A stretch of 37,038 bases of DNA, from NCBI GenBank assembly GCA_018398765.1, contig JAHBMJ010000047.1, forward strand, positions 21,450 to 58,487. The letters are read 5' to 3'. A program made the position numbers and the translations under genes. Source of the DNA: Chromera velia. Taxonomy: Eukaryota; Sar; Chromeraceae. The notes beneath the pieces are model-generated. The model worked only from the letters and a program-made list of their open reading frames with translations, was not told the DNA's origin and ran no database searches. Each line of letters starts with the position of its first letter. Position 1 is the stretch's first letter. Below, in pieces: positions 22,076-32,870 of the stretch.

Positions 22076-25000
22076 TCGCGTGCATACAAAAACTGATGAA
22101 GAAGACGAGAGAAGGACATCGGCATCGGAGTCAACACAGACAGGGAGACAGGCAGATAGACAGACAGACAAGGAGATAGAGAGACAGACAGACAAGGAGA
22201 TAGAGAGACAGGCAGATAGACAGACAGACAAGAAGACAGGGAGACAGACAGACAAGGAGATAGAGAGACAGGCAGATGGACAGACAGACAAGAAGACAGG
22301 GAGACAGACAGACAAGGAGATAGAGAGACAGGCAGATGGACAGACAGACAAGGAGATAGATGATGTGACCCAAGCAGCTGGAGGGAAACAAGAATTCAAG
22401 GGCGGCAGAGATGTATGTGTCTTTGACGAGCCAAGTACTTGGCATTCCAGTGTCGGACACAGACACAGAAGAACAGGGACGTAGCAGGCAGAAAGACAGG
22501 AGGCAACAGAATGGGCTGACCATCAGATCGGAGGAAGGCGACCATGCTGAAGGGAGCTGCACGTGTGGACACAGGCGGGGAAGGAAAAAGGTCTCTTTTC
22601 GTCGACACACAAATGCACAAACAGAAACAAAGCGGAAAGGAGAATAGAGATGACTGGGCTCTGGAATCAATTACACGTAGACCGATATCTTGGAATCTGT
22701 TGGCGCTTTTTTCCCCACCCATGAGCATAGGCACATTTGCATTCGGCACGCGTCCGCACAATCAACTAGTCAGTGAGTGCAGCAGATGGTTACCCACCGG
22801 CCTCGACCAATTCCAAGAGGAACGCCTTTGCCGTCTCCACCAGGGTGTGGTGAGCTGGCAGGCCGCCTGCACACATGCACGAATGAATGTACATGTATAC
22901 ATCTGTGTATGTATATGCTCATAGAGGCTCATCCAATAAAGATCCGATCTTTCAAATGATTGTCTGTCTCGATTGGGTATGTGTGACGGAAAGAGGAAAG
23001 GAGAAGAAAGGCAAGCTGCAGTCAAAGGAGAGGAACACCTGAGTCTCTGCACACGTATTCTGGATTCCTGCAGTTGTCTTTTGCCCGTGCCCGTTTGAAC
23101 ACAAGGAGCACTGTAGATGCGAACACAGAAAGACACACAGACAGACAGAAAGAAACACGAACGCACTCTTTGCAGCCTGTGCCAAGACCTCTGCTGCCGC
23201 CCTCATGGCCCCGCTGTCGATCAACGCGGAGTGTGCAGCTGCAAAACGAAAGCAGGACAAATGAAAGAAGGTGACGGAAAAACAAGTTTAAATGAACAAA
23301 AAGAACAGAGGGCGCAAAACAACACACAAATTTTGTTGACAGCTCAGAAGGTGAAGGAAAGGACAGATAAAGAAAAAGATTGAAAGAAAGGTAGAGGAAG
23401 AAAGAGAACGAAGCCATCAAAAAAGACCCCCCCCCTCTCTGCCGACCCAACAAAGACCTCACGCACCTTCCCGAGAAACCAGCAATCCCAGAATCCGACA
23501 TACACGCAGTTGGACCCCTACGCCGTTTTCCCGAGACTGCAGGGACCCAGAGGAACGTCAAAAGTAACACAGATTCATTTCTTCCTCCAGATCCATTCTC
23601 ACCATGTTACACATGCGAGCGCGCGTGTATCTGTGTATGCGTATTATCGTGTGCATGCATCTGAATAAATCCAAATGAACAGGAAATGAGGCGTCAAACC
23701 ACACACAAAATAATGCTACGTACAAAACCGTTAAAAAACCAAGTGTCGCTACCAACAAATACTCTCCGTGCATCTACCGTTCCCCCACCTTCCCTCTTCG
23801 AATCTCAGACCGACCTTACTCAGCAGACATGCCAGAACTTTGGGATGGCACACCCTGAACTTACTTTCATACAGAATTCTTTTTATACAGACACCCTGAA
23901 AAAGAATTCTTTTTATGAAATTAAATACATACTCAGACCGACCTTACTCAGCAGACATGCCAGAACTTTGGGATGGCACACTCTGAACAGGGACGCGTCC
24001 TGTTTTGCCAGCCTCTCCAGTTCCACCAGTCTCCTTTCTTGGCGGGATTCCGCAGCTACCTGTGCTGCTGCCGCCCTTTGGGGAGACATGTGAACGCCCC
24101 CCGCAGAGAGACCCCCCGTTCCCCCAGACTCATGCCCTCCTGGTTGAAAGCCAATCAGAAAGCGACGGATGATGGCTGTCGGGTGCTCTGCATCCAGAAA
24201 CTCCCTGCAGCAGCAAAAGAAGCAGAGCAGAGCAGAGCAGAGCAGGAAGAGACTCAGGAAAAGACGGACGCGCATGCAACAATGAGAAAACATGGAATAC
24301 ATACTCATGTGTACATGGAACACTCATGGAAAACCCATGGATCGTCTCACGCACAAACCCACCTTCCTCGTGAGGGACTCACTCGTTCTGGCCGTCCCTT
24401 TCTCCACTGTTCTGTCTCGCAACTTCCCTCCTCAGTCTCAGAGATTCCAGAATAGTCAGAGTCCCGCACACATGTCCAGAAAGAGACAGAGACTTCCCCG
24501 AAATCCTCCAAACACTTACTGACTGACTGACTGACCAAAGATGGTCCAGTGCCACGACCTGATCATTCCCCAGAAGGCCCTGCAGGCAGAAGGAAGCACG
24601 GGGGATGCAGGGGAAGAGTTGGTTGGTGGAAAGATGGGATGATGCACGAACGGCTGGAGGCATCATGCAAGCCAGAGCCGAAGGACGAAAGGCGAAGAAA
24701 CTGGAGGGAATCTCGAAGAATGCTTTGGGAATCCATCAGAACGTCACTCGCTCCAGAGGCCAACCAAGGAGGGAAGGGAAGGGTTTGGGGGAGATGCACA
24801 CCAGAAAGAAAGGAAGATAGAATGAAAGGGGTGCTAACCTGAACATAACTCTCCAGTCCCTTTTTTCTCCTGCTCACAGGCAGACAGGCACCAGCAAGGC
24901 CGATGTACACCGACAGAATGGGTGAATGGAGAAGAGAGACACATTCAGATGAAGAGACAGCAGAAAACAAAGAACCCAGCTCACACATCGTCTTGTCTAA

Positions 25001-26490
25001 ACTCCATGCAGACTCAGACAAACACATTTGGCAGTGCCACACACGCAGTTGAGTGCTGTCTCGCCCGCTTCTGAACGTCTTGATCGGCCTACGTAATTTA
25101 TTTCTCAAGACGCAAAGACACGGACCTTTCAAACCGTCTCTTCATCATGATGCACTAACATGACAGACCCACTTTTCAACGAAATCCTCATCCAAATTCC
25201 CGAATGCCCTTTTCGCAGGGAGCTGCAAGAGAGAGAGCACCGGTAAACAAAGAGAGAGACATGCATGAGCGGGGCCGGTGCATCTAGGGGTCAGAGAGAC
25301 TGAAGAGTGTCTGCTTGCAGGCAACACAACGGACCCAGGAAGCTCGTTCTGCGTCCCGGACAAGCTCTTAAAGGCAGCAGAACGCTGTGACGATAAACCG
25401 CTGCAAAACTCCACAGACAATGAAACCTTCGGCAGCCGCTGAGATTGTGTGGTGAGTCTGCTATGCAGAGCATTCCCCTTTAATACCTCACGAATGAATT
25501 CTATTTGGGCCCTTCAACAAACGAGAAACTGTCTTGCTTCCTCTGTCTCGACGGCAGCTCGGTAGATCGGGGAGACACCACCACACACGCTCAATTCCTA
25601 CATCTCAATTTCTCTTCTTCAGAGACGCCCAACAAACAGACCTCAGGGAGATGGGGAATTGACGCCGCCACCAGCTGCACAGCAGAGAAGAGAGAGACGA
25701 GAGAAGCATCATGAGCGAGCGTGCAGCAAAAGGAAATGGATACTCAACAGAAGCGAAGAAACTGGAGGGGGACCGAAGACCATCGAGGGTGGAAGATCAA
25801 CAACACATGATTGATCAAGGCACAAACCATCGAAACTCCCACCTGTCCAAAACGCTTTCAGATCAACCTCTGCCTCTGCTGGCTTTTCTCTCACGCTGCC
25901 ATCCTCTAACCTTACTGTGCAGTTCCGAGAAGCTCCGGTACCGTCGGAAAACGCGGAAGATCTTTCCACAGTCACAGAGCTCAACCACATATTCCTGCAT
26001 CCAGAGGACCAATGAAGCTCAGAATCTTATGGCCAATAAACAGCAGTTGACGACCATGAACGGAACAAGCACGCAAACCCAGAAGGACCAGAACGGAGGC
26101 GAGAGACGGTTAGGGAAGAGGGGAGACGCGAGGGAAGGGGTGACATGCCGCCCGGTAATGGAAATGGGAACAGCGGGGGAGGAGGCTCGCCTATTGAAGA
26201 AATCAGCCGTTTATTCTTTCCACACCTGTTTCTGGTGAAAAGGAGATGTTCTCACGATGGTGCTTGACCTCTCCCTCGCCTAGAGTAGTGGCAGGATTTG
26301 TGTGCTCACTGTATGCATTGCAGGAAAGGGTTCTCATGAAAACGCAGCAGGAGACGGTCGACCAAGGCAGGCAAGTGTAAAGAGACATATGCAGCAGAAA
26401 TGGGCTCAGACCAACCACGTGCCGTCCCAACCGCTCGGAGACGGTGCGTGCCTCCAGAATGCGGACGGAGACGGGTTCTGCAAAGGGCAT
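17761..26490 (-). CDS. PX domain / armadillo-like / coiled-coil protein, 3' end lost in gap
   Basis: Proposed exons: 26490-26416, 25994-25911, 25674-25642, 25222-25173, 24869-24839, 24579-24536, 24204-23943, 23536-23467, 23238-23167, 22866-22798, 21944-19367, 19189-19169 (optional), 19088-18404 and 18093 into the gap. All junction phases agree, giving about 1,469 residues. Residues 1-112 are a PX domain: VSVRILEARTVSERLG, VFRRYRSFSELHSK, ELPAKRAFGNLDEDFVEKRK, then KGLESYVQGLLGND. The lipid-contacting set is present (Arg42-Arg43-Tyr44, Lys68, Arg82), so PtdIns3P binding on endosomal membranes is the family expectation. Residues about 180-500 are Leu/Ala-rich helices of armadillo type (VQLRVCRILGLLVSRE, HSALIDSGAMRAAAEVLAQA, HHTLVETAKAFLLELVEA). 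Heptad-rich coiled coil follows (about 600-900 and 1,130-1,370), with acidic and Pro-rich stretches. I recognise no named orthologue. The small exons 24869-24839 and 19189-19169 are least certain. Confidence 0.75.
18097..18152. repeat. Compound (CA)n-(GA)n-(CAGA)n microsatellite at a splice acceptor
   Basis: On the minus strand this reads (TCTG)n, (TC)n, (TG)n and runs directly into CAG, the acceptor of the exon starting at 18093. The whole intron 3' end is therefore simple sequence. Confidence 0.9.
22040..22072. repeat. (GT)n microsatellite in intron
   Basis: About sixteen GT units on the plus strand, inside the intron between exons 22866-22798 and 21944-19367 of the PX gene. Confidence 0.95.
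22133..22360. repeat. 60-bp minisatellite built from GACA/GATA units
   Basis: Almost four copies with a period of exactly 60 bases. The word TAGAGAGACAGGCAGAT recurs at 22201, 22261 and 22321, with a looser copy before them. Each unit is made of GACA, GATA and GGAGA words. It lies in the intron of the PX gene before the large 21944-19367 exon. Confidence 0.93.
23804..23988. repeat. Duplicated exon end with splice donor
   Basis: Bases 23804-23860 and 23932-23988 agree over 57 positions with one mismatch, offset 128 bases. The right-hand copy carries the last ~46 bases of coding exon 24204-23943 and its donor; the left-hand copy lies in the following intron and repeats both. The spacer also has a repeated AGAATTCTTTTTAT word (near 23873 and 23903). 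Confidence 0.92.
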
Positions 26491-27127
26491 GGCTCTGCTT
26501 TCCTCTCGTTTCTTGATTACTTCTGTCACGACTCGGGGTACTGTCTTTCCAAATGCGTCCTGTCTAAATAAAGGGGCGACAAAAAAGAGCACAGAGATTC
26601 GATGGAGCTGCAGCACGACGTGTGGCAAGGAGCGTAGAAATTCGACTGAGCTCCGTCTTTTTCAAAAAAGCTGAATCGAAAAAGGGTCGACACACTCACG
26701 AAGAGGCCCATCGCGGCTCAAAAGGGACAAAAGCTCAACACACAGTCACACTCGCGTGGAACTCACTGCCAGGGAGGATCGGAGATGATCGGAGTGCCCT
26801 CAAATTGGATCTGGCCATGCAAGGCAATGTTTCGGGGTCACGTCATGTCTGACACGTCTCTCCTGGGCCAATTGGCCGCCCGCGCGCGCGCGCAGGCTGG
26901 GCCGGGTCCGACCTGCAAATTTGCCACCGATACGACCGGCCATGCACTGCGTTGTAACAAACTGTGTCTTGCCCTGAGTCTGTTGATCCTCTTTTGTCCA
27001 GCTAGACGTCAAGCCCTTGAGAGGCATCGCAGTGAGACGTAAGTGCAAGCTGTTAAGAGCATTCGTTTGGTCATTTTTGTCGTCGTCTCCTCTGATGAAG
27101 CAACGATAGGAAGAGGAGTGAGACACG
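26491..27127. promoter_or_regulatory. Shared upstream region of divergent PX and bL28 genes
   Basis: The 637 bases between the two start codons must hold both promoters if the starts are right. I see a (CG)n run (CGCGCGCGCGCGC) near 26880 and otherwise mixed sequence, with no clear TATA box. This is positional inference. Confidence 0.4.
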
Positions 27128-28246
27128 ATGCGGAGACAGTTGTTTTCATTTCTTGTCCCGTTGTGGTTGTACGTGTGCGTGTTGCTTCCCTGTGATGCAT
27201 TTCTCCTTCCGTCCCTACGGGCTCCGGGGGCACGCGATCGCAGCCCTCACGCCACAGTACTCATGAATGAAAAGACCACCAAGGAGATAAAAAGGGGGAG
27301 GAGGTTTACAGGATGGAAGGGGCCCTCAACCCGGTGGCGACACTTCGGCGTTCCCGGGAAGGGAAACCCGAGGAGGAATAAAGTCACGGGAGAACCATGG
27401 AAACCCATCACCCTCCCAAAGCGACGTTGTATGTTGCTTCAGCAGATTGATAACAAAAGGGCAAGGACCGTTACCTTCTCTGATAAGAGGAATAAGAGGG
27501 TGCAGAAGGTGAACCTCCATTGGAAAAGATTTTGGTGGCCCGAGGGGGAGCGTATGGTTCTCCTTCGTGTCTCTTGCCGAGCTATGCGCACGATCAGGAA
27601 ATTGGGGATTGATGCAGCCGCAAAGAAGTACAAGCTTCCTCTGCACAAAAAGAAGTACTCTGCGGGAAAGAGCCCCCGATTCAGAGGTCATCCCGAGAAT
27701 AAATATAACAGGCGGATAGCGGGCATGACGAAGGCGCAGTTTATCAAGGCACAGAGTATGGGCCAAGTGAAGAAAGAATTCGTCACACAGGCTGCCATTG
27801 ACTTCCTTGAGTTTAGTCGGACGAATCCGACAGGAGCGTATGACAGGAAGATGGCTGATTTGGTTCCAGACGGACTGGAAACAGAGGGGATGGACATGGC
27901 GGAGTTGGAAGCGCTGAAGATGGTCAGAGATAGGCCGGCAGGTGAGGAGGAGGAGACGTTTGAGTTTGAGGCAAAAGAGGAAGAGGAAGAAGAGGATGAT
28001 GATGATGAGGTGAGTGCCTCAGGAGAGGACGATATCGGGTATGACCCTGAATTCGATATTGTGGAAGGAGACGGAGACGAGGGAGAGGAGACAGGGGAAG
28101 GGGTAGACTGGGAATATGCAGATGAGTCGGATGCAGATGGGGAGGATGTGGAGTGGGTGTATGCAGAGGATGCAGATGGAGAGGAAGGGGGGTGGGTAGA
28201 GGGGGAAGGGGGAGAAGGCGATGGAGAGGAAGGGGAAGGAGAATGA
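27128..28246 (+). CDS. RPL28: Plastid 50S ribosomal protein bL28, nuclear encoded, with acidic tail
   Basis: A single ATG-to-TGA frame of 372 residues without introns. Residues 1-24 form a signal peptide (LFSFLVPLWLYVCVLL) ending in CDA-FLLPS; a Phe right after the cleavage point is the hallmark of bipartite plastid targeting in red-lineage complex plastids. A basic, acid-poor stretch follows as transit peptide. Residues about 98-168 are the bL28 core: KRRCMLL, RNKRVQKVNLHWKRFWWPEG, MVLLRVSCRAMRTIRKLGID. Bacterial bL28 is about 78 residues and sits in the large subunit. Here a basic extension (170-220) leads to residues about 270-372, which are almost all Glu, Asp and Gly with repeated WEYA/WVYAEDADG words. 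That tail is unusual for an rRNA-binding protein. The gene is divergent from the PX gene. Confidence is high for bL28, good for plastid location. Confidence 0.9.
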   Translation: MRRQLFSFLVPLWLYVCVLLPCDAFLLPSLRAPGARDRSPHATVLMNEKTTKEIKRGRRFTGWKGPSTRWRHFGVPGKGNPRRNKVTGEPWKPITLPKRRCMLLQQIDNKRARTVTFSDKRNKRVQKVNLHWKRFWWPEGERMVLLRVSCRAMRTIRKLGIDAAAKKYKLPLHKKKYSAGKSPRFRGHPENKYNRRIAGMTKAQFIKAQSMGQVKKEFVTQAAIDFLEFSRTNPTGAYDRKMADLVPDGLETEGMDMAELEALKMVRDRPAGEEEETFEFEAKEEEEEEDDDDEVSASGEDDIGYDPEFDIVEGDGDEGEETGEGVDWEYADESDADGEDVEWVYAEDADGEEGGWVEGEGGEGDGEEGEGE

Positions 28247-28929
28247 GCGGGAAAAGGAAAGAAAAGGAATACGAAGAGGAGGGGTGGAGAGAGCAGTAGG
28301 GGGTGATCATCGATTGATCGGCCCGTCCGTCGCTTTCTGCCTCTAGAAAAGAAGGAGGAGGGAGAAGTTTGAGGCTACAGAGACAGAGACAGGAACCCTC
28401 CCTCCCGCCCTTTCCATTCCTTTGCCTTATCCTCCCTGCCGTGCGAAAAGACAGGTACGTTTGTTCTCCACGCCCCACCTCTCTCTCTGAAGTTCATAAA
28501 AAAAGGTCTCGCCTCCTGAATCAGAGACGGAGACGGAAAGAAAACTGTCACCCCCCTTTCCGACAGTTCCTTCCCTTTTTCCTTCGTTTCCTTCCTTACC
28601 GCCCCCCCAACCCACCGTCGGTCGCTTTTCCCGCGTTGATTTTTCAACCCTTTCACTGCTTTCTTTGCATCGGGGGGATCCTCACTGCCCGTGGGTCTCT
28701 CTCTCTGTTTTGTCTGCTGGAGGGGCCGATTGCGTGGCCCCCTCAACGTGCGCCCACACACACACGGGTCATTTTTCTCTTTCAGGCTCTCACAAGTAGA
28801 ATGATCGATGAGCGAATGGATGCATCCGTCCAGGTGCGCAAATCGAGCGAGCAGTGTGGACTGTCGAGTCACTGAATGGATGAAGGAGCACGTTGGGACA
28901 CACAAAAACTTCATGTGACCATGATGAGT
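28247..28929. other. 3' flank of the bL28 gene
   Basis: No gene is supported. It contains the presumed 3' UTR and mixed pyrimidine-rich DNA. The plus- and minus-strand open stretches here have no recognisable domain. Confidence 0.4.
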
Positions 28930-29351
28930 GAATTGTCTTCAGTTGTCAGACATTGCTCACTACGTTTCTTCCGTCCCTCCTTGTTTGCCTGCCTCTGTCT
29001 ATGTTTCTATCTGTCTATCCCCTTTTCCTTTTTCCTTTTGTGCCTCCCTCCATTCATCCCTTCATTCTTTGCCACCTTCCTTTTCTTCCCATTCCCTCCT
29101 TCCTCATTTCCTTTCGTTTTCCCTTCCATTCTACGTAACTCGCTTCCTTGCTTCCTTCGTTCCGTCCTTCCTTCTTTCCTTCCTTCCTTCCTTCCTTCCT
29201 CTTTCTTTGGTGCTTCCTCAGTTGGTTTTCTTCTGGTGCTTTTTTTTTTCTTGCTTTCCTTCTCAACTGCCTCTTTCTTTCTTTCTTTCTTTCTTTCTTT
29301 TTCTTTTTTTTTCTTTCTTTTTCTTTCTTTTTCTTTCTCTTTCTTTCTTTT

Positions 29352-29388
<37 letters not shown>

Positions 29389-29660
29389 TTATCTTTGCTT
29401 CGTTTGTTTTCTCCTCCCTCCCTCCTTTTTTCCTTTTGCTCTTCCTCCGTTGTGCTCATGTTCGCTCGTCCTCCATCTTGCTTCCTTCATTTCCGCCTTT
29501 GTACCTTAATTTCTTGTTTCACTGCTTTCTTTTGTAAGTTTCGTTTGTTCTACTTCTTTCTTTCTCGCTTTCTTTACACTTTTTCTTCTTATTTTATCAT
29601 TTTCTTTTTCTTTTTTTTTTTGCTTCTTTGATTTTTTTTTCCCTTTCTTTTTGTGTGTGT
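28930..29660. repeat. Long polypyrimidine tract with (CCTT)n and (CTTT)n
   Basis: Over 700 bases of mostly C and T on the plus strand, including CCTT runs near 29165-29205 and CTTT runs near 29273-29386. The long frames here encode Phe/Leu/Ser on one strand and Lys/Glu/Arg on the other and are composition artefacts. Confidence 0.9.
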
Positions 29661-29732
29661 ATGACTTTGTAGTTATTCGATCTACAATGTCTGCTGTAAA
29701 ATTTTATAAAATCTAGAAAAAAATATTTTTTA

Positions 29733-29758
29733 ATTGATTGATTGATTGATTGATTGAT
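29733..29758. repeat. LINE 3' tail, (ATTG)n
   Basis: About six ATTG units on the plus strand, which is (CAAT)n at the 3' end of the minus-strand LINE. A/T-rich flank follows. Simple-repeat tails replace poly(A) in several LINE clades. Confidence 0.75.
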
Positions 29759-29804
29759 ATGTTCCGCCCTAGGGCCTTCCCGCTATGTCTATCTGTCGCC
29801 AGAG

Positions 29805-30887
29805 CTAGCAGGGCGGGGCGTTCCCCAGCCTAAGCTGAGGTATCAGACCCCGCCCTCGGGGCCCGCCAGAGTTTGTTGCCCTGGCCGCTGCTGCATGATT
29901 GTTCGTTGTTCGAGCCACGGCTCTGGATCCGCGTTGGCTTTCCGGCCTGAAAATCGATCTGAAACGGCATGTGATTTGGGCTTCCTCGCTCTTCTTGTTT
30001 ACTTTATCAATCTTCTTCTGTGGCTCCCTCCTTCCCCATTCTAACGCTCCTTCGGTCGTCTCTAAGTTATCAATTGTCTCCTCATATTCTTTTGTTAGTC
30101 TCTCGATCGCCCGCTGCCTTCCGGTGATTCCTACATGTCTGGCCGCCAGAGCGTCTCCCTCTATGTGTCCGTACCATCCTGGACACTCCTCAAACACCCT
30201 CCGTCTGAATGACGCCCATCCTAAAAACTCATCTACTCCGGCATGACATTCATTCAACAGAAAGCAGAAAAGCATCGAGTTGTCTCTTTTTCCCTCTTCT
30301 CTGTTGAGCCCTTCTCTTTCTGTGGCTGCCTTTCTGGCTCTTTCTTCCATCTTACTGTCCCCTTTCTCTTCTATCTTTCTGAACATCTCTGCTCTCTCTC
30401 TGTCAAAAACAGGACATTCTGTCACTAGATGGATTTCATCTTCCACCACCTCGATTCCCAACCACCCTCGACAGAACTGGTACGTCCTTTTCTGTAACGG
30501 CACCTTCTCTCCCCCCCTTACCGGAATTTTTCCCTGAGTTGCAGCCACAGCCCTGTCTCCCACCCTACATGCTGCTCTCCTCCTGTGTTTCAATCGTGGC
30601 GCCACTCTCGTATAGCAAAAAGGGGCTCTTCCTATTCTCTCTCTGTCTATTTTCATTGTCGAGCCAACCTTTCTACCTTCTCTGTCTTCAAACAAAGAAA
30701 GGTGGAGATGGTCTCCGTTTGAGACCTTTCTGTGCACGTCAGCCATCATCACTCCTGTCAGTTCTGCCTTCTCCTGACTGCTCTTCTCTCTTATGTTTCT
30801 TTCTATTCTATGTGTAAACGTCTCTCTCTTTTTCTTGTCTAGCTCATTTTTTGTTCTTTTCAGCAGCCATCTCTCTATCCCGTCCAC
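29805..30887 (-). pseudogene. LINE ORF2 C-terminal region
   Basis: A 360-residue open stretch after the RT. It includes FCRGWLGIEVVEDEIHLVTE followed by CPVFDRERAEMF, resembling the Cys/His motif (ED-x-x-H-x-x-x-x-CP) found near the end of many LINE polyproteins. The first cysteine pair appears reduced to one Cys, so the motif may be incomplete. It is rich in Arg and Glu. Confidence 0.6.
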
Positions 30888-30914
30888 TCTCTCGTTGACT
30901 ACCTGTGTTCCTCT

Positions 30915-32870
30915 CTACCCTACGCTTCCTTTTAGTCTTTCTCTTATAAAAGAGTGCATTCCTCTGTTTGTGTAGAGTGCCTGTGCACATTGCTTCAGAT
31001 GAGGGAAAAGATAAAAAGGATGCATTCCTCTCCCCCCCCCCATTTCGTTCTCTACCCTTTCTCTCAGGCATGTGAGGATTGCCTGCCCTACCGCTTCGTT
31101 TCTTTTCTCCTTTAAAGCCTTCCCTGCCCATCGGATCGTTCTGAAAGCCACTTCGAGATTGATTGGAATGAAACCTCCTTCCATCATCAGCGTGTCATAA
31201 TTTTCTTTCTTTCTCAAACGCAAAACAAACCTGACAAATCTTCTTTGCTTCTCGTCGAATTCTGTATATGTGCTATCTGGGCATGCATGGATTTCACATC
31301 CATATAACCATACGGTGCACACTGTCTGTTTAAATATATTGAAGCAATCAGCGGGTGGAATCCCTCCCTCCCTTCCTATCTTCCCCATCAGTCCTTGCAT
31401 GCATCTCTCTGCTTTGATTGACCGCGCTTCCATCATGGTCTCTAGGTTGCAGTCGGTGGATAGGACTAGTCCTAGGTAGGGTTGCTCTTTTGCTTCTTTC
31501 ATCACTATCTCCCCCAGTCTAACTTCTTCTTTCTCTCTTGATACGATGTGGCCAAACCGGACCAATCTCAACTTATCAAAGAATAGAAGACGGAGAGGTT
31601 CTGCAAAGGCTACAAGGTTCGAAAGAAGAAGGTTCAACTGTCTATCTGAGGATTCGAGGAGTGTTGTGTCATCTGCAAACAGAGGGGCAAGGAAATCGAC
31701 CCACCTCCCGTTTTCTCCTGCTAACACCTTTGGCCTCTGTCTGTTGGTCTGTCGTCTCTGTCCTTTCCTCTTTCCTACTTCCTCTGGCAAGTCATGTATG
31801 TATACAGAGTAAAGGGAAGGGCCGCTCGGGCCTCCTTGCTTGAGTCTTTTATCTTCCGGATACTACATGCTCGTTCCCTTTAGCCATACCCTCACTTTTT
31901 CCAGAGAGGCCTCAACCTATCTGATCAGACCTTCCTCCACCCCTGCCTTTCTCAATTTCTCTTTCAACTTTTCCAGCCTCACTTCGTCGAAAGCCCGTGT
32001 GAAGTCAACAAAAGCAACACTGAACACTTCCATTTGAGCAATAACGAACAGCAAAAGAAAAATTGTATCACATGTGCCTGCCTTTCTCTTGTATGCGAAC
32101 TGCTATAGCGTCTGTCTGGCTTCTTTTTCCACCTTTGTTCTCATGATCATGTCCCCCCATTTCGCATCTGCTACCACTAGGTACACTCCCCTCCATCCCC
32201 CAATTAGTGCGAGTGACTTACCCAGTTTTGGAAGAGCCGTCACCGGCAAGTCATTCCACCCTTTCGGCTACCAGCCGAAACGATATGCAACATTAATTAA
32301 CAAAACATATAAAGATACCAGCTCAGTCGATTTTTCCATCGTTCTCAGCATTCCTGGGGGCATTCCGTCCTTCCCAGCGGCCTTTCTGGGGTTACCTGCT
32401 CTTTTCATTGCTTTCCTTACCTCCTTTTCCTCTGCTATGTGCCATCCTTTCTCTTTAATCGCTCTATTTACTGTCGTTTTTCCTTCTTGTTCCCTCTTTC
32501 TCTCTTCTTTCTCTTCCTTTGGCAGCTTGTACGTTTGTTTGAAACCTTCTGCTACCTGCTGGGTCGTGATGTTGTCTTTTGTTTTTCTTGGTGCTGCCCT
32601 CCTGTCTTCCTCACCGAGTCTCCTCCACACCTTCCAGCAGCCTCCTTCACTTATTTTGGCTCTTATGTTCTCCACCTTTCTTTTTTCTGCCTTCCGTTGC
32701 TCTTTCGTCACCGCGTTTCTCAGCGCTCTCTCTATCATGACTAACTGTTTTCTCCTCTCCTCATATGCCTGTCTTAATCTTTCTCCTTCCTGAGCTGAGG
32801 TGCTGCTCTCCTTTTCTCGTTCATCCCTCTGCTCTCTTTCTGCTTTCAGGCCTCTGATTTCCTCTCTCAC
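30915..32870 (-). pseudogene. LINE reverse transcriptase, broken by stops
   Basis: The upstream block has EVRKAMKRAGNPRKAAGKDG followed by MPPGM, the usual entry to a LINE RT. Motif A reads FVDFTRAFDEVRLEKL (about 32020-31970), the following block GGPSGPSLYSVYIHDLP (about 31840-31790) matches motif B, and FADDTTLL at 31679-31656 is the catalytic motif C with both Asp residues. Stops fall between these blocks (between about 32268 and 31790), and the stretch after FADD runs open to 30915. The protein would have copied element RNA at the nicked target. Confidence 0.8.

Noticed and set aside
19244-22096. Many plus-strand open frames opposite the PX gene's largest exon
   Set aside because: They are shadows of a 2.6-kb minus-strand exon with clear helical and coiled-coil protein character and consistent splice phases.
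22133-22360. Possible CRISPR-like array (regular 60-bp spacing)
   Set aside because: There are no unique spacers; the whole unit repeats and is built of GACA words, and the context is a eukaryotic intron.
28876-29631. Plus-strand Phe/Leu/Ser frames that look like membrane proteins
   Set aside because: They are products of CTTT/CCTT repeats, open in several frames at once, so composition explains them.
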